NCBI GenBank assembly: GCA_020633335.1
Contig: JACKDU010000005.1
Coordinates: forward strand, 496,001-560,000
Length of the DNA stretch: 64,000 nucleotides
Direction: 5' to 3'
Source of the DNA: Myxococcales bacterium
Lineage (GTDB): Bacteria > Myxococcota_A > Polyangia > Nannocystales > Nannocystaceae
This document shows, piece by piece, positions 8,142 through 16,825 of the stretch (position 1 is its first letter; every line of letters begins with the position of its first letter). A program made the translations under genes and the position numbers. The notes beneath the pieces are model-generated. The model ran no database searches, had not been told where the DNA came from, and saw nothing but the letters and a program-made list of their open reading frames with translations.

Positions 8142-9656
8142 ATGCCCCTGCCCGCGGAGATCCTCGGTCGCTACCGCGTCGTCGAGCGGATCGCCAGCGG
8201 CGCCCTCGGGACCGTGGTCGCGGCGATCGACGATCGCAGCGGGCGCGAGGTCGCGGTCAAGCTCTTCGACGGCGGCGACGACGAGCACGCGAGCTGGGTC
8301 GACGAGCTCCGCCTCGCCGCCCGCCTCCGCCACCCGCACATCGCCGCCTGCCTCGACGCCGGCGAGGATCCGGCGAGCGGGCGCAAGGTGCTGGTCTTCG
8401 ATCGGGCGCGCGGGGGCTCGCTGCGGCGGGCGCTGGTCCGCGGCTGCGTCTTCGACGAGGCGGCGGTCGCCGGCCTCCTCGAGGAGCTCGGCGACGCGCT
8501 CGCGCTCGCCCACCGCCAGCGGGTGATCCACCGCGACATCAAGCCGGAGAACATCCTCTGCATGGAGTCGCTGGGGCGCCCGCCCTGGGCGCTCACCGAC
8601 TTCGGCTGCGGACGCTTCCTCGCCCGCGGCGCGACCGCCCGCTCGTTCGCCGGCTCGCGGCACTACATGGCCCCGGAGGTGCTCCTCCGCGAGGCCGGTG
8701 CGGCCGCCGATCTCTTCTCGCTCGGGATGGTCGGCGTCGAGCTCCTCATCGGGGTGATGCCGACCTGGGAGGTGCGGGCGCGCTTCCACGTCGAGGAGCG
8801 CGGGCGCCCGGGGATCCGCGGGGTGATCGCTCGCCTCGTCGACGCCGATCCCGAGCGCCGCTTCGTCGACGCCGACGCGCTCCTGCGGGCGCTCCGTCGT
8901 CGGCCGATCGTCGCGCCGCCGCAGACCCGGCTCAGCGATCGGAGCCGCCTGACGATCGAGGGCGGGCAGGTCCTCGAGCTCGCCGAGGGCGGGCCGCCGC
9001 GGGCGCTCGGTCGCGTCGGTCGCGCGCGCGCCTTCATCAACCTCGACGGCGAGCGGCGGGCGATGATCGTCGGCGAGCGCCGCCTCGTGATCGCCGACGG
9101 CGACGGGCTGACCACCGTCCTGGCGGACGATCGCCCGGTCGAGGTCCTCGCGGCCTCGCTCGATCTGCGGGCCGCCTGGCTCCGCGAGGGCGACGAGGTG
9201 GTGCTCCACGGCCTCCCGCTCGCCGGACGCCGCGCCCGGGGGGGACTCCCGGCGATGGTGCTCGGCGCGATCGCCCGGGCGCCGCGGACCCTGGGCGCGG
9301 TCCTCGGGCCTGAGGTCGCGCTCCTCGCTTGGCCCGGCGAGAGCATCGCGGCCCTCGCGCGCGCCGTCGACGGCCGCCTCAAGGTCGACGTCTACGGCCT
9401 CGGGGCGCCGCTCTACGCCCTCGAGCGGGTCGGCCGCGAGGTCGTCGCGCGGGTCGGTGATCACCAGCGCGCTCGCCTCCTCACCTTCGATCAGGAGGGG
9501 CCCCGCGAGCTCGCCCGCGTCGCCCTCGGCGTCGACGCGGTGGCGGCCGTCGCCGGCGAGGAGGGCCCCTCGCTTCGACCGCTGGTCCCGACCTTCGCCG
9601 CGCTCGACCCCGGCGACGACACCCAACCACCGCTCGCGCAAGGAGCCCGCCGATGA
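8142..9656 (+). CDS. Hanks-type serine/threonine protein kinase with C-terminal repeat region
   Basis: A 504-residue protein with a complete kinase domain at residues 10-265: a Gly-rich loop (IASGALGTV), VAVK (Lys40), HRDIKPEN (130-137), DFG (153-155) and YMAPE (175-179), so it should be catalytically active. Residues about 285-480 contain repeated strand-like blocks (for example RRLVIADGDGLTTVLADDRPVEVLAA) suggestive of a beta-propeller sensor or scaffold. No transmembrane segment is visible, so it is probably cytoplasmic. It starts nine bases after the V4R-like gene, and its stop overlaps the next kinase start by four bases (ATGA). The setting suggests that it links bilin or light/redox state to phosphorylation. 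Confidence 0.9.
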   Translation: MPLPAEILGRYRVVERIASGALGTVVAAIDDRSGREVAVKLFDGGDDEHASWVDELRLAARLRHPHIAACLDAGEDPASGRKVLVFDRARGGSLRRALVRGCVFDEAAVAGLLEELGDALALAHRQRVIHRDIKPENILCMESLGRPPWALTDFGCGRFLARGATARSFAGSRHYMAPEVLLREAGAAADLFSLGMVGVELLIGVMPTWEVRARFHVEERGRPGIRGVIARLVDADPERRFVDADALLRALRRRPIVAPPQTRLSDRSRLTIEGGQVLELAEGGPPRALGRVGRARAFINLDGERRAMIVGERRLVIADGDGLTTVLADDRPVEVLAASLDLRAAWLREGDEVVLHGLPLAGRRARGGLPAMVLGAIARAPRTLGAVLGPEVALLAWPGESIAALARAVDGRLKVDVYGLGAPLYALERVGREVVARVGDHQRARLLTFDQEGPRELARVALGVDAVAAVAGEEGPSLRPLVPTFAALDPGDDTQPPLAQGARR

Positions 9657-11019
9657 CCCGAACACGACCCGCTGACCACGCCCGCGAGCTCGCGCTCCTC
9701 CGCGAGGGGCTCGTCAGCGGCGGTCTCGTCGACGCCGACGGCTTCGCGGCGATCGAGCGGGCCCACGAGGCGGAGGAGGGATCGCCGATCGATCTCCTGA
9801 GCCGGCTCGGGGCGCTCGACGCGACGCTCGCTCGGACCCTGCGGGCGATCGCCAAGGGCTACCTGCGGGCGCCCCTCGGTCCCCTCCTGGCGGGCTTTCG
9901 GATGCCGGCCGAGCTGCTCCCCGCGGGGCCGAGCGAGGCGCCTGGCGGCCCCGCCCTGGAGCAGGGCGGCGACGAGGGCGACGGCGTCCTCGGGCCGATC
10001 CCGGAGTGGAATTCGATCGCCGCGAGCGGTGACGGAGTGGAGCGGCCGCGGCGGCGCTCCCTCGCCGCCCGACCCAGGCCGACGATCGATCGTAGCGCCT
10101 TCGGCGATCTCCCGGCGCTCGGCGCCCAGATCGGCATCTACACCCTCCGCGAGCTCCTCCACGTCACCCCGGGGTCGGCGGTCTTCCGCGCCTACGACGA
10201 GCAGGCGCGGCGGGCCGCGGTGATCAAGATGGTGCGCCCCGACGTCCTCAGCCGCGAGCGCGCGCGCCTCCACGCCGAGGCGCGGATCCTCGGTCGCCTG
10301 AGCCACCCGAACGTGATCCGCCTCCTCGGCAGCGGCGAGCACGAGGGGGTGCCCTACATCGTCCTCGAGAGCCTCTTCGCGATCGGCCTCGATGAGCACC
10401 TCGAGGCCAACGGCCGCGAGAGCGCGGACTTCGTCCTTCAGGTGGCGATCTGCGCGGCCCGCGGGCTCGGGGCGGCGGCTCGCGCCGGGGTGATCCACCG
10501 CGACGTCAAGCCGGCGAACCTCCTGCTCTACAACCACGACGGGCGGGTCAAGGTCGCGGACTTCGGGCTCGCCAGCGAGGGCGCGTCGATCCACCCCGAC
10601 GGCGGCGGGACGCTGCGGGGACGCCGGCCTACATGGCGCCGGAGTTGGTCGTCGGCGCGGCCGCGATCGATCACCGCGCCGACATGTACGGGCTCGGGGC
10701 GACCCTCTACGAGGCCGCGAGCGGGCGCCCGCCGCTCTGCCGCCCGACCGCGCTCGAGACCCTCCGGGCCCACCTCCGCGATCCGGTGGCGCCGCTCCAC
10801 ACGATCGTCCCGGGCTTCCCCGAGCCGCTCTCGGCGGTGATCGGCCGCCTCCTCGGCAAGCGACCGGAGGAGCGCTTTGCGACCTGGTCGGAGTGCCTCC
10901 AGACCCTCGAGGCCCTGGGGCGGGTGGTCCGGAGCCCGATCGCCGACGCGGTCAGCCGGGCGGTCAGCGCCGACGCGTCGTCGTCGACGCTCGCCAGCAT
11001 CTACGGGAGGCGGGGCTGA
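9653..11019 (+). CDS. Serine/threonine protein kinase, frameshifted in this sequence
   Basis: The kinase reads from ATG 9653 through VIK (Lys192), IHRDVKPAN (281-289) and DFG (303-305), then loses frame. Continuing in the -1 frame gives TPAYMAPE and the rest of the C-lobe to the stop at 11017-11019. Adding one G to the GGGG run at 10617-10620 restores a continuous GTLRGTPAYMAPE and a protein of about 455 residues. The first 150 residues are a helical domain plus a low-complexity linker of unknown role; the Gly-rich loop is weak (HVTPGSAVF). The stop overlaps the bilin reductase start (TGATG). A homopolymer sequence error is the simplest explanation, but a genuine loss of function cannot be excluded. 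Confidence 0.8.
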
Positions 11020-11765
11020 TGGACGCGCCGACCGCCCTCCTCGACCCCATGGCCGCCGGGCTCGCGGCGGTCCTCGACGCCGGCGATCGCCTGACCCGCG
11101 CGCTGGCGATGACCGAGCTCGAGCTCTCCGCGGGGCTCGATCGCCTGGTCGGCGAGGCCCGCGGCGCGCCCCTCGAGCTGACCACGCGGGCTTGGACCGG
11201 CGGGCCGCTCGATCGCCTGGTGATCGCGTCGATCCGGGTCGGCGGGGCGCTGCGGAGCGCGACGCTGATCGGCCTGCCGCGGGCCGCGTCGCGCGTGCCG
11301 ATCCTCGGGGTGGATCTGATCGCCCTGGGGGGCGGGCTCTCGCTGGCGGCGATCGACCTCGCCGCGATCGACGACGCCGCGTGGGAGGCGGGGGCGCGGC
11401 CGCTCCTCGACGCCTGCCACGCGGCGATCGCCGGTCAGGTGGTCGCCCGGCGCTGGCCGAGCTTCGCGGCCGAGGTCTTCTCACCACGGGCGGTGATCGT
11501 CGGCGCGCGGCCGGGCCACGAGCACGCGGTCCTCGCGGCCGCGGCCGCGCTGGTCGACGGCTACGCCGCGCTCGCGGCCGCGGCCGACGGCGGGCGCGCG
11601 CCCGAGGCGGAGGCCGCCGCGCGACGGCGACGCCTCGCCTGGCAGGCGGCCGAGCGCCGCAACCGGCGGGAGCACGACGCCCTCAGCCGCCTCTTCGGCG
11701 GCGAGCCGGCGGCGCGCTATCTGACCTATCTCTTCGGACAGGATGAGGAGGACGCCGATGCCTGA
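11019..11765 (+). CDS. Ferredoxin-dependent bilin reductase (PcyA/HY2 family)
   Basis: A 248-residue protein. LPRAASRVPILGVDLIALGGGLSLAAIDL (residues 86 onward) matches the PRPHFDLPIFGCDIVAGPGG... core of cyanobacterial PcyA. AEVFSPRAVIVGARP matches GEIFSEYCLFIRPSN, and the C-terminal FGGEPAARYLTYLF matches AFGEAWAERYMSQVLF. The family reduces biliverdin using ferredoxin as a one-electron donor. Asp99 sits at the position of the catalytic PcyA Asp105. By my alignment, PcyA His88 is replaced by Thr82, so the product may not be phycocyanobilin. The gene overlaps the kinase stop (TGATG) and the heme oxygenase start (8 bases). Family assignment is strong; product specificity is open. Confidence 0.85.
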   Translation: MDAPTALLDPMAAGLAAVLDAGDRLTRALAMTELELSAGLDRLVGEARGAPLELTTRAWTGGPLDRLVIASIRVGGALRSATLIGLPRAASRVPILGVDLIALGGGLSLAAIDLAAIDDAAWEAGARPLLDACHAAIAGQVVARRWPSFAAEVFSPRAVIVGARPGHEHAVLAAAAALVDGYAALAAAADGGRAPEAEAAARRRRLAWQAAERRNRREHDALSRLFGGEPAARYLTYLFGQDEEDADA

Positions 11766-12501
11766 GCTCGCCCGCCGCCTCCGCGAGGGAACGGCCGAGG
11801 TCCACCGCGCCGCCGAGCGGATGGCGCTGATCCAGGCGCTCCTCCGCGGCCTCGCCGACCGGCCGACCTACGCCGCGCTCCTCGCCGCCTACGCTCGGGT
11901 CTACGCGGCGCTCGAGCGCGCGCTGGTCAGCCACGCCGAGCACCCAGTGATCGCGCCGCTGGTCCTCCCGGAGCTCTGGCGGCGGGAGGCGCTCGCCCGC
12001 GATCTCGCGGTCCTCGCGGGCGCTGGGGTTCCGCTCACGGCCTCCGAGAGCCCGGCGACCGCCGCCTACTGCCGGCGGCTCGATCGGCTCGCCGCCGAGG
12101 CGCCGGAGCTCCTCGTCGCCCACGCCTACACCCGCTACCTCGGGGATCTCTCGGGGGGGCGCGTGCTCGGGCGCCTGGTCGGTCGCGCCCTCGATCTCAG
12201 GCCGGGGGCGGGCCTCGACTTCTACGCCTTCCCGGCGATCGACGACGTGGAGGCGTACCGCGTCGCCTATCGTGGTCGCCTGGATCGGCTGCCGATCGGC
12301 GACGCGGTCGCCGACGCGATCGTCGACGAGGCGCGGGCGGCCTTCGCCTGCAACATCGCCCTCTTCGCCGAGCTCGAGGGCTCGGCGCTCCGCGGCCTCC
12401 TCCGCCTGGTCCGCGGCCGCGGCCGCGGCGGGCGGCGTCGCGATGAGCCGACCCCGCTCGCCGCTGCGCCCGCGCCGGCGCTCATCGTCGGTCCCGCGTG
12501 A
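11758..12501 (+). CDS. Heme oxygenase (biliverdin-producing)
   Basis: A 247-residue protein of the canonical alpha-helical heme oxygenase family. LREGTAEVHRAAE supplies the proximal heme ligand His16, and HAYTRYLGDLSGG (122-134) is the distal-helix signature with the flexible GDLSGG segment over the heme. It opens heme to biliverdin, CO and iron, using ferredoxin or reductase electrons. Start ATG 11758 is preferred over one 15 bases upstream because GAGGAGG lies immediately before it. The last 30 residues are Arg-, then Ala/Pro-rich and probably disordered. It is translationally coupled to the bilin reductase and supplies that enzyme's substrate. Confidence 0.92.
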   Translation: MPELARRLREGTAEVHRAAERMALIQALLRGLADRPTYAALLAAYARVYAALERALVSHAEHPVIAPLVLPELWRREALARDLAVLAGAGVPLTASESPATAAYCRRLDRLAAEAPELLVAHAYTRYLGDLSGGRVLGRLVGRALDLRPGAGLDFYAFPAIDDVEAYRVAYRGRLDRLPIGDAVADAIVDEARAAFACNIALFAELEGSALRGLLRLVRGRGRGGRRRDEPTPLAAAPAPALIVGPA

Positions 12502-12630
12502 TCGCTCGCATGCGCTCGTCCGCGCGTCCTCGTCGGCGCGCGCGGATCTGCCCGCGCGCCCTCGCCGGGGGTCGTCCTTGTCGATCTCGGGGCGCCGAGC
12601 CTGCGATGATGGGCCTGGCCGGAGGACCCT

Positions 12631-13272
12631 GTGACGAGAACGATGACGATCGCCCTGACGCTCGGGCTCCTGGCGGTGACCGGCCTCCTGACGCCGCTGC
12701 CGCTGGTCTTCCGCGACTTCGAGCCGAGCGAGGTGATGCGGACGCTGACCTCGCTCTTCACGATCTCGCTGGTCCTCGAGCGGGCGCTCGAGGTCTTCGT
12801 CAGCACCTGGCGGGCGCCGACCGTCCGCGAGCACGAGCTCGGGATCCAGCGGGCGCGGCGGCGCCTTCGGGAGGCGGGCTCGACGAGCGAGCGTGAGGCG
12901 GCGAGCGAGGCGCTCCGCAAGCTCGAGGACGAGGCCCAACGCTACCGCAGCGGCACCCACGTCTTCGCCCTCCAGCTCGGCTTCACCTTCGGGGTCGCGG
13001 TCGCGGCGGTCGGCGTCCGGGCGCTCGAGGGGGTGCTCGACCCGGGCGCGCTCGCGGCGGTCTCGCAGGGGCAGAGCGTCGCCTTTCGGGCGGTCGACGT
13101 CCTCCTCACGGGCGGTGTGATCGCCGGGGGATCGGAGGCGATCCACAAGGTGATCCAGCTCTTCACGACCTTCATGGAGGCGACCACCCAGCGGGTGAAG
13201 ATCGGCTCCGCGCCGGCCGACGAGCCGCCGGGCCCGCGGCCGGCGAGCGGCGAGGCGTCGACCCCGAGCTAG
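12631..13272 (+). CDS. Multi-pass membrane protein of unknown function
   Basis: A 213-residue protein starting at GTG 12631, preceded by GGAGG. Hydrophobic segments lie at about residues 6-26, 38-56, 108-128 and 150-170, with a charged, probably coiled-coil stretch (residues 65-105) between the second and third. A GGSEAIHK motif follows the last hydrophobic segment. I do not recognise the family. It lies 129 bases after the heme oxygenase on the same strand and could be co-transcribed with it. Its TAG stop lies inside the left arm of the inverted repeat at 13268-13432, so its transcription probably ends there. Confidence 0.65.
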   Translation: MTRTMTIALTLGLLAVTGLLTPLPLVFRDFEPSEVMRTLTSLFTISLVLERALEVFVSTWRAPTVREHELGIQRARRRLREAGSTSEREAASEALRKLEDEAQRYRSGTHVFALQLGFTFGVAVAAVGVRALEGVLDPGALAAVSQGQSVAFRAVDVLLTGGVIAGGSEAIHKVIQLFTTFMEATTQRVKIGSAPADEPPGPRPASGEASTPS

Positions 13273-13432
13273 TGCCGCGACCGCGACGTATCGACCCACC
13301 TCGCTTGGTCTCGCCGTCGCTGGCGTTGTTGCTCGTCGGTTACAGATGCCCGATCTGCGCCCTCCTCGCGCCTAGCCAGCGACGACGATCCCGACGCGAG
13401 GTGGGTCGATACGTCGCGGTCGAGGCACTAGC
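13268..13432. repeat. Long inverted repeat between convergent genes (terminator or palindromic element)
   Basis: Two 37-base arms (13268-13304 and 13396-13432) are reverse complements with a single mismatch and are separated by about 90 bases; part of the loop also pairs (GTCGCTGGC near 13316 with GCCAGCGAC near 13375). Each outer end contains CTAGTGCC or its complement, and the TAG stop codons of both flanking convergent genes (13270-13272 and 13428-13430) fall within the arms. It can act as a bidirectional terminator. The length and symmetry also fit a small mobile palindromic element; copies elsewhere in the genome would decide this. Confidence 0.8.
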
Positions 13433-13811
13433 CCTCGCCCTCGGTCGGCAGCGAGCGCGCCCACCACGAGCGCATCCCGCCGGCGAGCTGGACCGCGTCG
13501 AGGCCGCGCGCGCGGAGGAGGCGGACCGCCGGCACGCTCCGGTGGGCCGAGAGGCAGATCGCGACGATCGGCCGCCCGGGCTCGAGGTCGAGCGAATGGA
13601 GGCGCGCGGCGAGCTCGGTGATCGGCGCGTGGATCGATCCGTGGATCCGGCTCCTGCGGTGCTCGGCCGCGCTCCGGACGTCGAGGAGGAGGGGCGGCGC
13701 GTCGCTGGCGAGGGCGGCCGCGAGGGCGTCTGCGTCGATCTCCGGGACCTTGCCGAAGGGGAGCCACCAGAGGCGAGCGAGGGGTCCGGCCATCGTTCGA
13801 GGCTCGCACAT
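13428..13811 (-). CDS. Rhodanese-like domain protein
   Basis: A single rhodanese domain of about 125 residues. LLLDVRSAAEHRRSRIHGSIHAPI is the typical CH2A region and AICLSAHRSV is the active-site loop with the catalytic Cys. The product ends in GGMRSWW near the C-terminus, as usual for the family. The start is uncertain: ATG 13811 and ATG 13793 are both possible, and the frame stays open to 13982, but codon use there looks non-coding. The sulfur acceptor is unknown. The stop codon lies inside the right arm of the inverted repeat at 13268-13432. This is the second rhodanese in the window, unlinked to the persulfide dioxygenase. Confidence 0.78.
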   Translation of the reverse strand: MCEPRTMAGPLARLWWLPFGKVPEIDADALAAALASDAPPLLLDVRSAAEHRRSRIHGSIHAPITELAARLHSLDLEPGRPIVAICLSAHRSVPAVRLLRARGLDAVQLAGGMRSWWARSLPTEGEG

Positions 13812-14006
13812 GTGGCGCTCATGGGGGGACCTGACAGCGCTGTCGTCGCTGCGGCCGGTGATCGCGGCGGCGATGTCGTGGGGGCGCGCAGGGCCGCCGA
13901 GGATGCGGCGAATTCGGCGGCGTGGCGCCATCTCTGCGCTCTTCTGGCGGATGGCATGGTCCATGCTTCTGGAGGCGACCATTCACCTGACCCCTACGAG
14001 ACTCCC

Positions 14007-15290
14007 ATGACTACGTCCCGCGCCCGCGTCTTCGCCACCCTCGCCCTCGTCGCCCTCGTCGCCCCCGCCTGCGACCTCATGGGTGAGCCCACCCCCGAGC
14101 CCGGGATCGACAGCCTGGACGGCGGCTGCGAGGAGGAGATCACGATCCTCGCCGGTGTCGACGCGAGCTCGCCGCTCGGCTTCAGCGTGGCCGAGGTGCT
14201 CGAGGTCGCGGTCGGTGAGCACGCCTCGCCGATGCTCTGGGGCGCCGGCCTCAGCGATCCGATGGTCACGGTCGAGTTCGGCCCCGAGGCGGGGGAGGGG
14301 AAGCTCACCGTCGACGTCGCCTACAACGGCGGCGAGGTCCGCTACGTGAAGTCGACCGCGAAGGGCGGCGAGGAGTTCGACGGCGGCTACCAGGAGTGCT
14401 TCGATCGCCTCGAGGTCGACGTCGACGTCCACGTCGCCTCCTCCGGCGGCGCCCTCGACGAGAGCTTCAGCGCGCCGCTGCAGGCGATGATCCCGCGGAT
14501 CGCCACCCTGAGCCGGCGGATCGCCGTCGACGAGCTCGGCGGCTCCCTCGAGATCACCAAGCTCGAGCCCGAGAACGCGAGCGTCGGGCCGATCGACCTC
14601 AACATCGGGATCACCGCGGACGGGCTCTTTGGCCAGGCCGCGTCGACGGTCGAGGTCGTCTTCGAGGACGTGATCGGCGCGACCTTCCTCACCTACGCGT
14701 CGTGGCCGGGTGGCGAGGGCGCCTGTGACTACGGTCAGGCGCCGATCGCCCTGGGGAGCGCCGCCGCCGGCTTCAGCGGCGCCGACGTTCTCGATCTCGT
14801 CGCCAAGGCCGACGCCCTCGAGATCACCTGGGGCGGCGGGGCGACGACCGAGCTCGCGCTCGTCCTCGAGCACGACGGCGGCTGGGTCTGCGCGGGCACC
14901 CAGGACGGCGCCCTCGCGCTGCGGGCGATGGCGAAGGTCGGGAGCGGCGACGGCCGCTGGAGCGGCTCCTTCCCGGTCCGCGTCGACGGCCGCCCGGGCG
15001 CGGACGGCTCCCTCGAGAGCGCGTCGGTCTACATCGAGGCGGCCTACGCCAACAAGGTCGCGGTCGCCGACTTCGAGGCGACCTACGGGCTTGTGGGCGT
15101 CGACTTCACCGGCTTCGACGCGGCGATCCTCTCGTTCGGCGGCGAGGTCACGCCGGTCGGCGAGGGCGCGACCCTGAGCGGCGAGTACGAGGTCGTCGGC
15201 GTGGTCTCCAACACCTGCCCGCCGGACGCCAACGGGTGCGCGGGCGACGACACCACGACCCTCGAAATCGGCCCCTGGGGCACCCCCTGA
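14007..15290 (+). CDS. Lipoprotein of unknown function
   Basis: A 427-residue protein with a lipoprotein signal peptide (VALVAPAC, Cys22), so it is probably an outer-membrane or periplasmic lipoprotein. The mature part is rich in beta-strand-like, Asp/Gly/Val-containing segments with a few cysteines (CEEE, YQECF, WVCAG, TCPPDANGC), and there is no domain I recognise. ATG 14007 has only a weak purine stretch upstream. About 200 bases without an apparent gene precede it. It stands alone between the rhodanese and the monooxygenase. Confidence 0.72.
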   Translation: MTTSRARVFATLALVALVAPACDLMGEPTPEPGIDSLDGGCEEEITILAGVDASSPLGFSVAEVLEVAVGEHASPMLWGAGLSDPMVTVEFGPEAGEGKLTVDVAYNGGEVRYVKSTAKGGEEFDGGYQECFDRLEVDVDVHVASSGGALDESFSAPLQAMIPRIATLSRRIAVDELGGSLEITKLEPENASVGPIDLNIGITADGLFGQAASTVEVVFEDVIGATFLTYASWPGGEGACDYGQAPIALGSAAAGFSGADVLDLVAKADALEITWGGGATTELALVLEHDGGWVCAGTQDGALALRAMAKVGSGDGRWSGSFPVRVDGRPGADGSLESASVYIEAAYANKVAVADFEATYGLVGVDFTGFDAAILSFGGEVTPVGEGATLSGEYEVVGVVSNTCPPDANGCAGDDTTTLEIGPWGTP

Positions 15291-15361
15291 GCCTCGCCGG
15301 CAGACGTCGACGACCATGACCCGGGGCCGCGCCCTGGGGTATGGTCGTCGGCGATCAAGCC

Positions 15362-16825
15362 ATGTCAGCGACGACCACCGCGAGCCCCTCCATCGTGATC
15401 ATCGGCGCCGGCTTCGCCGGCATCTGCATGGCGATCCAGCTCCGCAAGGCCGGGATCCACGACTTCGTGATCCTCGAGGCGGCGGCGCGGGTCGGCGGCA
15501 CCTGGCGCGACAACACCTATCCGGGCTGCGCCTGCGACATCCCCTCGCACCTCTACTCCTACTCGTTCGAGCCGCGGACGAGCTGGAGCCGCAAGTACAG
15601 CCCGCAGCCCGAGATCCTCGACTACATCGAGCACTGCGTCGACAAGTACGAGCTCGACCCCCACCTCCACCTCGGGGTGACGGTCACCCGCGCGGTCTTC
15701 GACGAGGTGAGCGCGCGCTGGGAGCTCGAGGCCGCGGACGGCCGGCGCTGGAGCGCGCGGGCGGTGGTCGCGGGCCTCGGCGCGCTGCGGGTGCCGGCGA
15801 TCCCGGAGCTCCCGGGGATCGAGCGCTTTCAGGGCGCGGCCTTCCACTCCGCCCGCTGGGATCACAGCGTTGATCTCCGCGGCAAGCGGGTCGCGGTCGT
15901 CGGCACCGGCGCGAGCGCGATCCAGTTCGTCCCGGCGATCGCCCCCGAGGTCGCCCAGCTCACGCTCTTCCAGCGGACCCCGCCGTGGATCCTGCCGAAG
16001 GCCGACCGCGCCTTCCGAGAGGGCGAGAAGGCGTTCTTCGGGCGCTTCCCGGGGCTCGAGCGGGTCTACCGCAAGGCCCTCTACTGGAAGCACGAGGCGA
16101 CCGCCTTCGGCTTCGTCCGCCACCCGCGCTTCCTCAAGGTCGCCGAGCGGATGGCCCGTCAGCACATCAAGGCGTCGATCGCCGACCCCGCGCTGCGGGC
16201 GAAGGTGACCCCGAGCTTCTCGATCGGCTGCAAGCGGATCCTGATCTCCAACGACTACTACCCGGCGCTCAATCGGCCGAACGTCGAGGTCCGCACCGAC
16301 GGGATCGCCGAGGTGCGGGAGCGGAGCGTGGTCACCGGCGAGGGCCGCGAGATCGAGGTCGACGCGATCCTCTACGGCACCGGCTTCGCGGTCGCCGACT
16401 TCCTGGCGCCGATGGAGGTGCGGGGGATCGGCGGGCGCGAGCTCTCCGAGGCCTGGCGCGACGGGGCCCAGGCCTACCTCGGGACCGCGGTCGCAGGCTT
16501 CCCGAACTTCTTCATGATCATCGGGCCGAACACCGGCCTCGGGCACAACTCGATGGTCTTCATGATCGAGGCCCACGTGCACTACATCCTCCAGTGCGTC
16601 CAGTCGATCGTCGGCGGCGTCCGGACCCTCGAGGTCCGCGAGGACGCGCAGGAGCGCTTCAACCGGAGCTTGCAGGCGCAGATGCGCGGGACCGTCTGGC
16701 AGACCGGCTGCCAGAGCTGGTACCTCGACGACCACGGGCGCAACTTCACGCTCTGGCCGAGCTACACCTGGGCGTTCTGGCTGAGGACCAGGCGGGTGCG
16801 GCGAGAGGACTACGTCGCGGCCTGA
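15362..16825 (+). CDS. Flavin-containing monooxygenase, Baeyer-Villiger type
   Basis: A 488-residue FAD/NADPH enzyme. GAGFAG (15-20) is the FAD-binding Rossmann motif, FQGAAFHSARWDH (about 156-168) is the type I Baeyer-Villiger fingerprint FxGxxxHxxxW, and VVGTGASA is the second (NADPH) Rossmann motif. These enzymes insert oxygen next to ketones or oxidise heteroatoms; the substrate cannot be inferred. ATG 15362 is used; another in-frame ATG lies 21 bases upstream, and neither has a good ribosome-binding site. The 3' end overlaps the convergent P450 gene by 16 bases, so the two may act in related oxidations but are oppositely transcribed. Confidence 0.88.
   Translation: MSATTTASPSIVIIGAGFAGICMAIQLRKAGIHDFVILEAAARVGGTWRDNTYPGCACDIPSHLYSYSFEPRTSWSRKYSPQPEILDYIEHCVDKYELDPHLHLGVTVTRAVFDEVSARWELEAADGRRWSARAVVAGLGALRVPAIPELPGIERFQGAAFHSARWDHSVDLRGKRVAVVGTGASAIQFVPAIAPEVAQLTLFQRTPPWILPKADRAFREGEKAFFGRFPGLERVYRKALYWKHEATAFGFVRHPRFLKVAERMARQHIKASIADPALRAKVTPSFSIGCKRILISNDYYPALNRPNVEVRTDGIAEVRERSVVTGEGREIEVDAILYGTGFAVADFLAPMEVRGIGGRELSEAWRDGAQAYLGTAVAGFPNFFMIIGPNTGLGHNSMVFMIEAHVHYILQCVQSIVGGVRTLEVREDAQERFNRSLQAQMRGTVWQTGCQSWYLDDHGRNFTLWPSYTWAFWLRTRRVRREDYVAA

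Noticed and set aside
5235..12501. Photosynthetic or phytochrome gene cluster
   Set aside because: There are no chlorophyll genes, reaction-centre, phycobilisome linker, GAF/PHY phytochrome or bilin lyase genes; only bilin synthesis and a single phycobiliprotein-like subunit are present.
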